DNA from: Zizania palustris
Lineage: Eukaryota; Streptophyta; Magnoliopsida; Poales; Poaceae
Length of the DNA stretch: 64,000 bases
Reading direction: 5' to 3'
Assembly: GCA_019279435.1 (NCBI GenBank)
Contig: JAAALK010000289.1
Location: 33,795,067-33,859,066 of the forward strand
Program-made: the position numbers and the translations under genes
Shown: positions 24,501 through 35,710 of the stretch, in pieces
Position numbering within the stretch: position 1 is the stretch's first letter
How the letters are laid out: each line of letters opens with the position of its first letter
The notes under the pieces: generated by a model
The model's database searches: none
The model's input: the letters and a program-made list of their open reading frames with translations, nothing else
What the model was told of the DNA's origin: nothing

Positions 24501-24822
24501 TGGTGCTTGAGAAGGTCGGTGGGCGAACTCGGAGGAACTCCGAGAGCTGAGAGGTGGGAGCGGGAGCTGGTGCGGCGGGACGATGCAGCTCGGGCTGTTG
24601 GTGGAGGCGGAAGAACTGAGCCTGCTGCTCCTGCATCTGCTGTTGCTGTTGTTGCATCTGGTTCAACAGAGCAGTGACTAGCTGGTTTTGGGTGGCCATC
24701 ATTTCGGCAACTGTAGGGTGATTAGCGATTGGGGCTTGCCTTTGTCCCGTGGCTCCCCATTGTGGCAAGTTGACACTCTCTCCTCCATTCTAGGGAGCGT
24801 CGGAACCCCGAGTGTTGGTCAT
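21531..24822 (-). pseudogene. gag-protease-RT-RNase H polyprotein of the inner gypsy element, damaged
   Basis: Likely start ATG at 24822, with an in-frame TAG about ten codons in (24790-24792). Then follow the gag domain (FLRVRPPTFSST, AAEWWDNL), the zinc knuckle CFNCCQEGHYSHQC, and an aspartic protease with the DTG active site (LFDTGATHSFI). Reverse transcriptase starts in this frame, but a one-base loss near 22884-22890 shifts it. RT continues from 22858 with the FIDD catalytic box, and RNase H follows (YCDASRQGLGC, TDHKSL, ADALSR). A TGA at 21638-21640 stops it. The first part of the integrase zinc finger remains, up to the deletion junction near 21530. Integrase core and chromodomain are gone. 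The protein would otherwise build particles and copy the element RNA. Confidence 0.93.
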
Positions 24823-24995
24823 CCTGGAGTTTTCAAAGTAGACAACATTTATTTTAGCGAACTCTTTATATTTTATTTCAAAAGGTACCGTTCTTGCGGT
24901 TACATTTATTTATTTCGTCATTCATGCCTTATGTTTTGACATGAATGGTAATACAAGCAAGCAAAAATGAAAAACAATCAACCGTAAAACTACGT

Positions 24996-25802
24996 CTACG
25001 GTAGCTCGGGGGACGGCTCAATATCAGGCTCGTGGGAGACGGTCGGGGTCGAAGAGCTGGATGGTCCGGCGGGTGGTGCACTGCGGGAGATCCTCTTGGG
25101 CCTTGCGGTAGGGATCCGAAGGGGTTTCTTCTTGCGGGGCGGAAGAGGCGCGATCTCCTCAATGTCCTTCTTCAATTCTTCGATCTGGTAACGGAGCTGT
25201 GGGTTGGTGGCGACACGCTGCCGAAGGAGCTCATTCTGACGCCGTAACTCCTCTGCCTCGGCTGCCAAGCGATGTCCCTGCTGGATACGGCGACGAAGAT
25301 CTCCGTTCTCACGGTTCAGATCCTCAGAAGACTGTCGGTAAAAACTGATCGTGTCGCGCTGTCCATTGGCGTCCTGAAGTGCCTCGTAATGAAGATCATC
25401 CATGGCCTCCAACAAGCGCATGGTATGACCAATCGCAGAATAGCACTGGGAGAGTGTGCTGACGAAGACGCTGTGGGGACTCCCTGGGGTGCGAAGAGGC
25501 ACGAAGCGAAAGTCCGTGTCGTAGAGCTCACTGTCATAGATCATCCGGAGCTCTGTGAGTGCCTGGAGGGCGGTGCGCTGGCTGGCAACCAGGAAGGTAG
25601 GTCCTCCTCCGCGGTAGGTGTGAGCTGTCTGAGGGGAGGGCTGGACGACGACGGTGACCTCGCAGAAGCTTTCTTCCTCGTCGGGGAAGACTCCATGGTA
25701 CATCGGCTCATGCTCAAATCCGAGGAAACCGACGAGCATGCGCAGCTCGCGGATGAATCCGGCCTCATCACGAAGGTTCCCACTCATGGTACGGACCGGC
25801 AT
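24996..25802 (-). CDS. Extra open reading frame (orf0-like) of the inner gypsy element, 268 aa
   Basis: Intact minus-strand frame from the ATG at 25802, lying between the primer site and gag. The first ~150 residues are mixed and globular-looking. Residues about 160-215 form a predicted coiled coil rich in Arg, Glu, Gln and Leu (LRRRIQQGHRLAAEAEELRR). The tail is basic then Pro/Ser-rich (PPRKKKPLRIPTARPKR), with possible nuclear-localising clusters. It has no reverse transcriptase, gag zinc knuckle or envelope-like feature. Some grass gypsy families (RIRE3/RIRE8) are known to carry an additional ORF before gag. Its role is not known to me. Its integrity contrasts with the damaged gag-pol and agrees with a young insertion. 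Confidence 0.8.
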   Translation of the reverse strand: MPVRTMSGNLRDEAGFIRELRMLVGFLGFEHEPMYHGVFPDEEESFCEVTVVVQPSPQTAHTYRGGGPTFLVASQRTALQALTELRMIYDSELYDTDFRFVPLRTPGSPHSVFVSTLSQCYSAIGHTMRLLEAMDDLHYEALQDANGQRDTISFYRQSSEDLNRENGDLRRRIQQGHRLAAEAEELRRQNELLRQRVATNPQLRYQIEELKKDIEEIAPLPPRKKKPLRIPTARPKRISRSAPPAGPSSSSTPTVSHEPDIEPSPELP

Positions 25803-25926
25803 CTACAAAAGAGAGAAAGTTTTTGTGAAAATCTCGGAAGATGAGAGGATAAGTAGTGTTTGTAAGAAAATATAGTAAGTATAAGTCCTAAGGTCAGGTC
25901 TGTTTGGCTTCCTACAGTCAAGTCGG

Positions 25927-25938
25927 CTCTGATACCAT
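25927..25938 (-). other. tRNA primer-binding site of the inner gypsy element
   Basis: On the minus strand, TGGTATCAGAGC lies three bases after the 5' LTR end. It is the complement of the 3' end of plant initiator methionine tRNA and fixes the orientation of the element. Confidence 0.92.
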
Positions 25939-25941
25939 CTT

Positions 25942-28900
25942 GTCGCGCCCCGATTTAATAAATCAGGACTTTATTGAAATTCCATAGAAAATCAATAAAA
26001 CAAGACGTTCATCATGCGACCACGTACAATACGGACAATCATTCACGGTTCGTAGACCGCATTAATACAAAAGTGAATAAAGGTGAAGAGAAACTAATAA
26101 AATAAGGGTCCTAGATGAACGCCTCCTTCCAGTCTCGCCTTGACTGGGTCGCTACTCCAGACCTTCATCCTCCTCGTAGTAGACTGGCTCTGATGGTGTA
26201 AGTCAACGGGGTGAGTACAGATGTACTCAGCAAGCCACCGAATGCAAATATAATGCAAGGTAATAACAAGGGAGATAGTGGCTAGTTTTGCGGAAGCAGC
26301 ATAATTGTAAAGCTTTAAATGTGAGCAATTTATTAGTATGAAAAAGTAAACATGCGTGTGTGCATCATCATCTTCTAACTCGAGGGGTACAGTCAGCCCC
26401 ACCTCGCTCAACAGTCCTTACGTGCCATGAATAACTCGACCATTCAAACAATTGTAGTCTAACTGCGAGTAGTCACACAACCCGCCCTTGACCGTGGGCT
26501 CGGCTTTTCAAAAAGATTGATTTTACTCTGATCAGAGATGTACCACTGTACCCACAAGGCACACACTCATCACCTACACCGAAGTGTAACGAGATGACCC
26601 ATTTCACGGGAACTCGTGCCAAAACCTTCCATATAGTCCTCCCCGACTCAACAACACCCTCTTATGGGTTTCATATGGTGTCCCGACGCATCGGAGCCCC
26701 ACCATACCCCCCCTTGAGCCTCGTCGGTACAAGTCGCCCGCAGGCTAGCCCCTTGCCCCCTCCTCTATGGTGCATCGAGCCGGAGTATTCCATACTTCCA
26801 GTTAGGACTTACCCATTAGACTTGTGGTTGGTACGGAAGTGCTTTGCAATAGATCCTGCAGACCGGTCCTTATAGTGCCCCGGGTGCGACAAACCAGTGC
26901 CCGAGCTTGCACCCGGAACCCACCATACTTATAACTTAGCCAACTCCAACAGAGTCCAGAGATGAGAATAACGGGGAAATTCATATACAGAATCCAGCTA
27001 TCTACGACTCATTCTTTTTTATCCTATAGCAGTTGTGCCGGTACATTGGGCACTAACTAATATTTTTATAGTAGAGTGACAAAGAGTTAAGGCTCAATAA
27101 GCATGGCTTGGGTTTGCACACAAGGACGGGGATCTAATAAATATAAGTGTAAGGCTTGATTATTGGGCTAATGCAATATTAACCTATGAGTTATAGCGAT
27201 AATTTATTAAAAAATGGGCTCAATTATGATCAACTGTTTCCATAGAAGGGTCGATGACTTGCCTTGATCAGCAAATGGTGATGGAGGAACCTCGGGGTAG
27301 AACTCCTGCTCCTCGATGAACTCGTAGTCTTCTCGATACGGAAAAATAAACAGTACATTCAATAAACAGACAAAAATTCACCAAATACTAAACATACACA
27401 TTTGTGGTTTTAATTATGTGGAATAAAGTTTTAATATTCTGATGTTTGGTGAATAAACAGTAAACTTAATTTCTTAGGGCTTTCTAATTTATTTTTCTGG
27501 ATTATTAATTTATCCCTAAGGGGTTTATATTCTTTTATTTGTTAAAAATATTTTGGGTAACAGTAACATACTGTTTTTATGGCATTAATGTGTAGAGGAT
27601 ATTATTCTGGATTTAACAAAATTTGAATGGTGAAATTTGGAGTTAAAATGAGCAAGATATGAATTTTTGAAGTTTAAACTATTTTCTGAATTTTGTTTAA
27701 AACCAAAAAATGGGCTCTGGTCCACGGTGAGCCAGGCCCACGGTGGACCGCGCCACTGTGCGCATGGACCGGTTGATCCAGAGCCGTCGGATCTGGATCT
27801 GGCGGCCAGGCGCGAGGCGGGAGGGGTTAAGTGGAAATGGACGGCTGCGATTAAATCCCGTCGAACCGGTACGCGTGGACGCGCGAGATTGATCCAGGGG
27901 TTTAAGTTGCGATCGACGGCCGATTGCGCACGATACCTCTTCGATCAGATCCGAGGGCCCTGATTAAATCCCGAAGGGATTTAATCGTGGCCCTCCGATC
28001 GTGATCGGACGGCCATGGTGCGATCCGGCACAGCACGACGCAAAGGGGGCGCGTACCCCCTTCGTCTCCGGCGACGGCGGGCTCGGGTGCGCCTGTGACG
28101 GCGGCGGCGAGGGCCTACGTGCCTAGCTAGGGCCAGAAATGGAACGCGGAGGTGATGGGGGTCACGATGATACCTTCAGCGGCGAAGAAGGGCGACGGAC
28201 GGCGACGACGGCGAGGGTAGACGACGAGGTCTCCTCGGGTGGTCGTCGGCGACGGCGATCTGGCGGGGTCCACAGCCAACTGAGGGCTGGCCGAGGACGG
28301 GCAGGCGACGACGGGCACAGCGGTGGCGACGACTAGGTCAGGGGAGGTCCGAGGTGGCGGAGGGCGGCGGCCGGAGGTGGAGTAGGAGAGGAAACCGAAA
28401 AAAGGGGGCAAAGCGCTCGGGTTTGCTTCGGCTAGGGCTTTAGGGGTGTGAGCAGAGTGCGGTGAGCCGAGGGGTATTTATAGGGTCACCGGCGGCGGAC
28501 AAATGGAAGGAAACCGAAGGTTTCCTTCCTTCTCCGGCGAGGGTTCCATTCCCTTGGCCCGGCTTCCATACTTATCAAAACGCGTGGCCTAAGGGCGGAA
28601 AGGGATCGGGGGGCTCCGGGGAAAGGTGTCCAAGGTAGATCCAACCGGATCGGGGCGGCCGGCGGCGAGGAAAGGGAAGGGGGTCACCGGAAGGAAAGGG
28701 GAGAGATCCCCTTCCATCGGGGACGAAGGTCCTGACAGGTGGGCTCCACCTGTCAGTGGGCGAACGGGAAAGGAAAGGGGCCGACAGGCGAGCCACAGGT
28801 GTCAGGGAGCGAGGGCGAGAGAGGAGGCTGACACGTGGGCCAGGCGAGGCGCGGTGGAGGAGAGAGGAGCAGGGGAGTGCGCCGACAGGTGGACCCCACC

Positions 28901-29237
28901 TGTCGGTGGCACACCGCTGGATTGGGCCGGGCTCAGGGTGGTTCGGAGGTTGAGGCCTGTTTTGATTTTTAATTCTTTTCTGATTTAAAATAAATCCAGT
29001 AATTCATATATTTGATTAAGGGTTGAATCACTGTTGATAAAAATTTGTAAAAATTCCTAAAATTATATTTTGGCCTCTAGTTCATCTCATAAAATTTTCA
29101 GGTCCATATTTGTATATTTCTCCCTGTTTGGCTTTATTTGGGTTCTTTTATGATTTTCCTTTATTAAATAAATCCAGAAATGATTTAACTAATATTTTTC
29201 TTTTATTTTATTTGTTTTTATTTCTTGGGGTGTTACA
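25942..29237 (-). repeat. 5' LTR of the inner gypsy element (3296 bp)
   Basis: Complete LTR with TG..CA ends on the minus strand. TATTTATAG at 28477-28485 (CTATAAATA on the minus strand) is a likely TATA box, with the GC-rich stretch 28490-27700 downstream of it as the transcribed leader. Open frames in it have identical counterparts in the other LTR and carry no domain, so none is annotated as a gene. Confidence 0.93.
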
Positions 29238-29242
29238 TGATC

Positions 29243-30251
29243 CCACCAAATCCGCTGGGATCGGCCTGACTCAGTTGCCGAGGTGTTGCCTTTCATTTTA
29301 TAAGTATTCGTCGAGCAATCTCTTTTCCATTTACGCTTTATGCATACGTTGTGTTTTCTTCCTTTCGGGCTTGTCGTCGTTTGCTCTCAGTGCCCCTACA
29401 ATCCATCACGCTCGTCATCTTCGCTTTCTCTGCTAGTTCCGCGCTTTGACAACACTAGAATGACCACCATCAACATGATTCCCGAGGTACATTTTCAGCA
29501 TTCTTATCTTTTTAGCATTGCTCGGTCCTTCTTAGTTTGCCCGCCATCTTTTCTTTCTTATTGTTTCCCCTTTTTTATTTCTATAGAACTTACAGAACCA
29601 TGTCCTAAGTCCAATAGCCACTCATCCGTCTTGTTTCTTTTTGAGACCTTTGGGTAATCTTGATCCTACAGACTTCATTAATGCCAAAACTTGTTGAATC
29701 CCTTTTAAGTACTCTCATATGCGTTCTTCCGACTAGAACTCCGGTTTCACGTCTTTTCCTCCTTCTCTCCCTGGCTGGCATGACTGGTATCTTAGGGTAT
29801 CGACCACCTATTGTACCTTTTGGGATGAGATTGACATCGGACATTGCATCGGCCTTTCCCTTGTTGATCCATATCAGAACGAGCCGATGCTAGTCGTATT
29901 TTGTTACTTCTAGTCCGACGCCTTGAATGCCTTCGCATTTGGTCATGGGACGATGAGTTTCACTCTACTTGATGTTTTCTTTTTAACTTATCTTGACATT
30001 GACTCATCGGCCAATCCCTTTTTTCACTCCAAATCAACCCACTGTCTTAGCACCAAGTCATCTAATATCTGGGGCCGGTATATTGCGAGACTAACAAGCA
30101 GAACGGCCCCGTAGACATTTGTGAACACATTGCCTTCGTCAACCTCTGGTTGGAGAAGTTTGTTTTTTGTGTATCAGCTTTGGTCCCAACCTTTCAATTC
30201 TAGTTCTTAGCTGAACAGCTTGCCGCCCACGTGCGGGTTCCCCTTGGATGC
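29243..30251 (-). other. Internal DNA of the outer retrotransposon, no gene recognised
   Basis: Continues 17929-18337 across the inner insertion. Only short unrelated frames on both strands, with no pol motif on either strand. Confidence 0.5.
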
Positions 30252-30500
30252 TGTTGACACAAGAACGTGCCCCCACACTTGGGTCAGTTCGACGATCCAA
30301 AAACGTCACGAGACATTGACGTCGCATTTCGACAATCCTTAAATTGTGGTAAGAGGATAACGGAGTCACCAGGCAATTAAATAATAATAATAATAGTCTA
30401 AAATTACTCAATTAACTGAAGTGTTGAAAAATAGCTAAAAATGAATAAATAACATAACTAAACCTAATCGGCCAGAACAAGGCCGGTCAGACCGAAGTGG
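30252..30500 (-). repeat. Partial LTR-like repeat, left copy
   Basis: Starts TGTTGACACAAG. Its GACGATCCAAAAACGTC..GGTAAG and CGGTCAGACCGAAG blocks match 31196-31425. It stops abruptly near 30500 at the gag-like sequence. No matching target duplication was found (flank GATGC). Confidence 0.5.
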
Positions 30501-30509
30501 CTTCGGTGG

Positions 30510-31205
30510 TTCGGCTTTGCCTTGCTCTTTGAAGGTCCCCTTAGAGATTGGGACGTCCTGGGACACCATCTTGATGATGATAACTTCAGAGTGTGCCTCC
30601 GGACGTCCTCGTGGTGTGACAGATAGCCTGGAGAAGACGTCGCTGCTCGGAGCGCCCATCTGACCCTACATGTTATAAAATCCGGGTGGCACAAATGGAG
30701 CAATATAATATGGCACAGAATACCCGGGAGGCAGAATGTAGCATGGTGGCCACTGCGCCATGGACCAATGGTATGGTGGAGGAAGCGGTGGATCCAACGG
30801 CTTTGCCCATCGTGGGCCAAACCCACTCCTTCGAGGAGGGCTCGACCTCGCTGGAGGTATTGGCCGAGAATTCGCCTTCTCGGTCCTTTTTTGGTGCTTA
30901 TGAAACAACATGTCATATGTCACCTTCGGCTTCTTGCGGTTCGCAGTCGAAGACGATGCGTTGTTTTTCACTTTCCACACTCCTACCTCGGGGTTCTTCG
31001 GCACGCGTGTGTGTAGGCGTGGCTCCCCGATCATGACCTCCTTCCCTTCAGTAGACTCGGCCTGCTCGGGCTGAATCAACACCTTCTTCCTATCGAGATC
31101 AATAGTGTTTACGGGGAAAGGGTCCTGGTCGAGCTTCATCTTGGGATTTGTGTCCAATTTCAACCATCCTTCTTCTATGGCCGATTGAACCTGCCGACGA
31201 TCCAA
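30510..31205 (-). pseudogene. gag-like fragment (outer or nested retroelement)
   Basis: Minus-strand frame 31205-30666, continuing past a stop to about 30510. It begins DRRQVQSAIEEGWLKL and includes KVTYDMLFHKHQKR and a Pro-rich aromatic tract (PPLPPPYHWSMAQWPP). This combination resembles gag proteins of large grass gypsy elements. No zinc knuckle was seen. It lies between two LTR-like blocks, so it may belong to a small nested element instead of to the outer one. Confidence 0.5.
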
Positions 31206-32435
31206 AAACGTCGTGGGGCATTGACATCGTGTTCTGACAATCCTTAAACAGTGGTAAGGAAATAACGGAGTCCCCTAGGCAATCAAACAAGTATTTAGAA
31301 ATAATGTTCAATTAACTGATGTATGAGAAAAGTAATAAAAATAACTAAAACTAATTAAACCAGCTAGAATAGGGCCAGTTCAATTGAAGTCCTGACGATC
31401 AGACCGAAGCTACGCCGGTCAGACCGAAGCCACGCCACCGGTCAGGCCGATGATGCAAGTATTCAGCCGAAGGGGGCTTTGGCGTATAGTGTGAAGGGTG
31501 GTCGAAGGGGTTCCTCCGACCTTTGGTCGGTCAGACCAAGGGTATAACCCCAGTCAGACCGAAGGGTCCTCGACAACCTAAAACCCGACGTGAAGACGGG
31601 CTCCGACATGAAAGTATCCTCAGTGCAAAGTGTCCTCCAGCAAAGGGCTCCGGCTCGAATATGTTCGGTCAGACCGACGGTGACACGTCGGTGAGACCGG
31701 CTGTTGCCGGCAACAGGGATGATAGATCCGGCACACGTTGGTCAGACCGACCAAGCAACGTCGGTCTAACCGACAATGCTAGATCAGAATGCCTAAGTGC
31801 TCTGACGACCGTCTTGCCGTGGATAGCTTGCCACCAAAGTTCTTGGCGAAGAAGATGAGCTGGAAACACTGTAAGACACCAAAAAACCAGAGGTAATTCA
31901 ACCAAGAGACCGAATTACCAGTAAAAACCAATAAAACGATAGAAATTCATTACGTGGATGAAACAGACGATTCACGAGCAAACCGACAAGGACTTACCGT
32001 GATTATGACACGGCAGACGGATGGTTTACAGCGCAAACCAGCAAAGATGTACGTGCTAGGCTAAAACTAGGGCAAAGAAAGTAAATGTGATTCAAGGTAA
32101 ATAATAGATTGAATCTATTAGGGTTTTTGGGAGGGATCCTTGAATCGGCATTGCCTCTATTTATAGAGGTTGGACATGACGTCTTGTGCTTCTAATTTGA
32201 GTTATGCATGAGTCCAAGTCCTCAAAAATCAATTAGGGATAAAAAACACCCCGGAACCATCTAATTGGAGTGGGACACAGACTTGGCCGGTCTGACCGAA
32301 GTGGTGCTGGTCAGACCGGCGGTACATGGCCGGTCAGACCGGCCCGTGCTAGGAATTTGGCATATTTTCGGTTGAGTTATCAAAATTTTATATTTTGGCA
32401 CCTTTAACCATTAATGTCATTTTTTGCTATCAACA
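31192..32435 (-). repeat. LTR-like block rich in the palindromic motif CCGGTCAGACCGG
   Basis: Ends GCTATCAACA like an LTR terminus and shares a ~200 bp block with 30280-30500. It carries about a dozen degenerate copies of GGTCAGACCGA or its complement. TATTTATAG near 32158-32166 could be a minus-strand TATA box. It interrupts the gag region of the outer element. Target duplications were not identified. Confidence 0.55.
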
Positions 32436-32756
32436 CCAGCCTTATCAGCCCTTGCGTTTGTGATGCTGGCCGATTGTGCTATGGATTTTGCAGCAACCTA
32501 GTCTGACTAACAGGAAAATATGTCATGCCTTGTGGTGGTTTGCTGGCTATAGTACCATCTACAATCTTCTTGATCAGCGTGTGCCGAGTGTTGACCAGTA
32601 CTTCGGATTGATTTACGAGCGTGTGATGAAGTGTGTTGTGACGATCTCCTAGAAACCAACATTAGGAGCTTCTACCTACTAACTAGTTTCTAAAGCTAAA
32701 GACGGCCTCAGCAACGGATCCCTTCAGATGGGGTCTGATTGGGTCATCGTGTAGGC

Positions 32757-32873
32757 TTACAGACACAATTTTTGGTAGTTGTCCACGTGCTTTTGCAACT
32801 CCACCCTCTGCTCTTCATCTAGGGTATCCAGGGTAACTGGGATGATGTTGCTATCGTCGAGTTCACTTGCCAT
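32757..32873 (-). pseudogene. gag N-terminus of the outer retrotransposon, stopped after 38 codons
   Basis: The ATG at 32873 lies about 43 bases inside the 5' LTR. It opens MASELDDSNIIPVTLD, the usual start of the gag of some rice gypsy elements, and continues DEEQRVELQKHV before a TAA at 32759-32757. Upstream spacing and the short start peptide support its assignment. The rest of the frame to 32436 has further stops. Confidence 0.6.
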
Positions 32874-32898
32874 GGTTGAGTTGTTGAGAGTGTCCACT

Positions 32899-32915
32899 AG
32901 GCGTGCCAAAATGCG
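32899..32915 (-). other. Possible primer-binding site of the outer retrotransposon
   Basis: Directly inside the 5' LTR the minus strand reads CGCATTTTGGCACGCCT. TGGCACGCC-type primer sites occur in rice gypsy elements. The matching tRNA is not identified. Confidence 0.4.
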
Positions 32916-34991
32916 TGTTGGTGTATTTTTTGATCACACGCGTGATCTAGGAGATCTACTTAGCTCTAGTGCAGCCAATGACTATGGTGGGGATAAAATA
33001 ATTGTGAACGAATACACCGATCGGCCATAGGGCCGATGACTACTTCAAGACGATTGGGATAAATACACCCTTAGTCGATAGGATGAGACAATCGTGGGCG
33101 AGAGCTATCATCTTGTACTGCGATAAAAATAAATAAAACACACCAGATAACATATCAATATCATCAAAATCATCATAATAACAAAATTGGACCTAACTAA
33201 GACAATAACTAGTCATGATGAACTTAATAATATTTCAAAGTATCGGGCTGTTGACGTGCTTTTTGGTCACACACTGATACACGCATGGCCTGGGAGATCT
33301 GCTTGACTCTAGTGCAGGTCCTACGTCTTAGAAAATAGGTTCAGGGCATGCCAATCAGTTTGACCCTGCAACTGATAAGGGATCAGAAAAGATAAATGTT
33401 AGTAGCATAGCTGATCGGCTGGCAAGACAATGATTGTGGTAGAAGATATAAAACCATGAACCAGCGTGTCGATCGGCCGGACGGCCGATAGCCCAAGTTG
33501 GCCCAATCGAGCGAGTGCCATCGGCCGATAGGAAAGACATAACATGCATATAGGCCAATGTTCACCCTTCAACGGTGAACATGATACGAAGATGAATTAA
33601 TGATAACATATCATCTTGTACTCTAATAAAAATAAATAAAGCATGTCAGATAACATATCTATATAATGAAAATCATCACAATAACTAGATCGGATCTAAC
33701 CGAGATAGTAGCTAGTCATGATGATCTAAACAATGTATCAATGAATCATGCAAACTTTATTTAGATGAACATTATACGACATGAAAAAGATACAATAGCA
33801 AAAGATGTCAGACTTAACCGATGAAGGCTCAGACTATCAAACCGAGATCACTTCAATCTAAGAGATCAAACCTAACTGATGCAGCCTTAGACCTAGCAAA
33901 TTACACTGAAAACAACTGGGTATCGTATTGTTTCACCGTCTCCTCAAGAGATCAAACTGAACTGATGCAGTCGTGAGGGTACTAACCTAGTTGGCACGGA
34001 CGCCGGGGGTGGTGCAACTCACCTCTTCGCCGGAGATCAAAATGATGCAGCCTAGCTCCGAGCGCCCGAGTCTCGCTAGATAACCTTGGGGCTCAAGGGT
34101 GGCGATGCGTCAATTGATTGATTGAACGAGAGTTAACTAATCTAACCTAAGGGGTACATATTTATAGTCCGTAGACTTGCCATAAAAGTAACTTATCTAG
34201 CTGGTTCTGGATGAATCTGTAACCATCTGTTGCTCTTATCTTCATCGACTCCCATTCCGATCATGCAGTAGTTGCGGATTAACTCCTTTGACTGGATCTT
34301 CTGTGACCTTTTGTTGACCGCACACCTTCTTTGGTGGGCCTTGGGTTTTACCAAATCTTGTCATCAATGCGGGCATGCTTTATTTAGATGAATGGTATAC
34401 AACATGAAGCAGATACAATAGAAAGAGATGTTGGACCTAACCGGTGAAGCCTCAGATTATGATACCTAAATCACATCAAATAAGAGATCAATCTGATACA
34501 ACATTAGACCTAGCCAATACACTGAGATAAGCCGACGACTACACTGACTCAACCGATGTCTTCAAGAGATCGATACGATGCAGCCTTAACGAAACATTGA
34601 CCTAGCCGATACGATTGTCGGGGTGGTGGGACTCACGTCTTCGTTGGAGATCGAAACGATGTATCCCAGCTCCGAGTGTCGAATCCCATCGGGATTAACC
34701 TTGGGAATCAAGGGCGGCGATGCACTGAGAAGTAGTTGTTTGTAGGGTTGTCTTTTTTAGCCTAACTAATTAGATACATATTTATAGTCCAGAGACTTGT
34801 CGTCCAAGTAATCTACATTGTAACTGATTCTGGATCATCTTTATCTTCTCCCACTTTTATCTCCATCGGCTCCTTCATATCGGGTCACATTACACGTCAT
34901 GGACGTGCTTCTTTGACCAAACCTCTTTGACTTCTGTTGACCATGCGACATCTTTAGTGGGCCTGGGCTTTACCAAATCTTATCGTCAACA
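32916..34991 (-). repeat. 5' LTR of the outer retrotransposon, split by a solo LTR
   Basis: Parts 32916-33248 and 34375-34991 align with 16803-17928. It lacks about 130 bases found near the start of the other LTR (the join is at TCTAGTGCAG/CCAATGAC). A minus-strand TATA box lies at 34787-34778. The ends TGTTGG and GTCAACA and the shared outer GTCGA duplication make it the partner LTR. Confidence 0.88.
33249..34369 (-). mobile_element. Solo LTR of the same family, inside the outer 5' LTR, target duplication CGGGC
   Basis: 1121 bp beginning TGTTGACGTGCTTTTTGG, flanked by CGGGC at 33244-33248 and 34370-34374. It is clearly related to the surrounding LTR along its whole length but divergent, so it belongs to a different subfamily. 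The last bases, ATCAATG, deviate from the usual ATCAACA. A minus-strand TATA box is at 34167-34158. Confidence 0.88.
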
Positions 34992-34996
34992 GTCGA

Positions 34997-35468
34997 ATAG
35001 TAGGATTGCAAGGTCCGGTTCTGTACCAGTCTTTTTTGGCGACATGACATTTGCTTCTAGTGGTTGTTTCAACTATTTGGAGTAGTCGAGGGCATCTTCG
35101 GGGTTGGGAGGTCTGGTTCAGGTGAAAGCCTTGTCCAACCTGGTTGGGCTGCCATCAATCATGCCTTTGAGCACCATGTTCCTCCTTGGAGGCCTTGTTG
35201 TGTAACCGTTCTCTCATCTCGTCTTGAGACTCTTCGGTAAAAACTTAGCCTAAAGGTTTTAGGCAGATGATGGCGGCACTTTTGCGTCGTGACCTTATTG
35301 GATATTTTATTGAAGATCTTGTCGTGTTTGTGCTGCTCTTGGGTTGTGGATGATTGTTGCTGGTTCATGTGGAATGTTTTTTATTTTTCCTTGATTATAA
35401 TCTTCTAGGATTATAATCTTGTAAGTTTTCTTCGACTTAATTAATACAAACCCCACTATCTTGTGTGG
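34997..35468. other. Noncoding stretch right of the large LTR element
   Basis: Continuation of 16358-16802 across the insertion. T-rich, ending in a short inverted pair GATTATAATCTT..GGATTATAATCTT near 35391-35418. It has no coding signature. Confidence 0.35.
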
Positions 35469-35626
35469 ATTACTTAAAAAAGAGAGTGATTGTGAGTCTG
35501 TCAATACCACCAGTCCTCACAACAATTAAAAATCTCCATCTTCAGCTTCACTCATATCTTTTTGCATGATATTATTCTTTTAATGTTATATTTTTTCTCG
35601 TTGTAACGCATAAGTACTCAACTAGT
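35469..35626 (+). mobile_element. Short Helitron-like repeat (copy 4)
   Basis: Starts near TTACTTAAAAAAGAG, contains the shared GTGAGTCTGTCAATACCACC block, and ends CTCAACTAGT after a weak hairpin (CGTTGTAACGC). No coding content. Confidence 0.45.
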
Positions 35627-35710
35627 TTATGTTTTAAAAAACCTGACTCATAGTTCTACTTTCTAAAAAACATTTTAAAAATATAGAAATTGAGGATATT
35701 TAATTGAGTT

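Larger units (their letters stand above)
18343..29237 (-). mobile_element. Inner Ty3/gypsy retrotransposon, nearly complete, target duplication TGATC
   Basis: Flanked by TGATC at 18338-18342 and 29238-29242. The 5' LTR (25942-29237) begins TGTAACACCCC on the minus strand and ends GGGGCGCGACA. Next come an initiator-Met tRNA primer site, an extra ORF, gag-protease-RT-RNase H, and then a 3' LTR (18343-21527) that lacks its first part. A deletion has fused the integrase N-terminal region to the 3' LTR. The two LTRs differ at only about a dozen positions in the first 1.3 kb compared by eye, so it is young. The long LTRs, the primer site and the extra ORF fit the Tekay/Del-like group (RIRE3/RIRE8 type) of grass chromoviruses, a tentative assignment. 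Confidence 0.94.
16803..34991 (-). mobile_element. Outer LTR retrotransposon, gag remnants only, target duplication GTCGA
   Basis: LTRs at 16803-17928 and 32916-34991 share the same TGTTGG..ATCAACA ends. The whole is flanked by GTCGA (16798-16802 and 34992-34996). Minus orientation follows from the purine-rich CTGGGGGGCATG next to the left LTR, the primer-site-like TTTTGGCACGCC next to the right LTR, and the minus-strand TATA boxes. It contains three later insertions or repeats: a full gypsy element (18343-29237), a solo LTR (33249-34369) and an LTR-like block (30252-32435). Its own internal DNA (17929-18342 and 29243-32915) shows only gag-like pieces. No protease, reverse transcriptase or integrase was seen, so it is either non-autonomous or heavily deleted. 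Confidence 0.9.
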
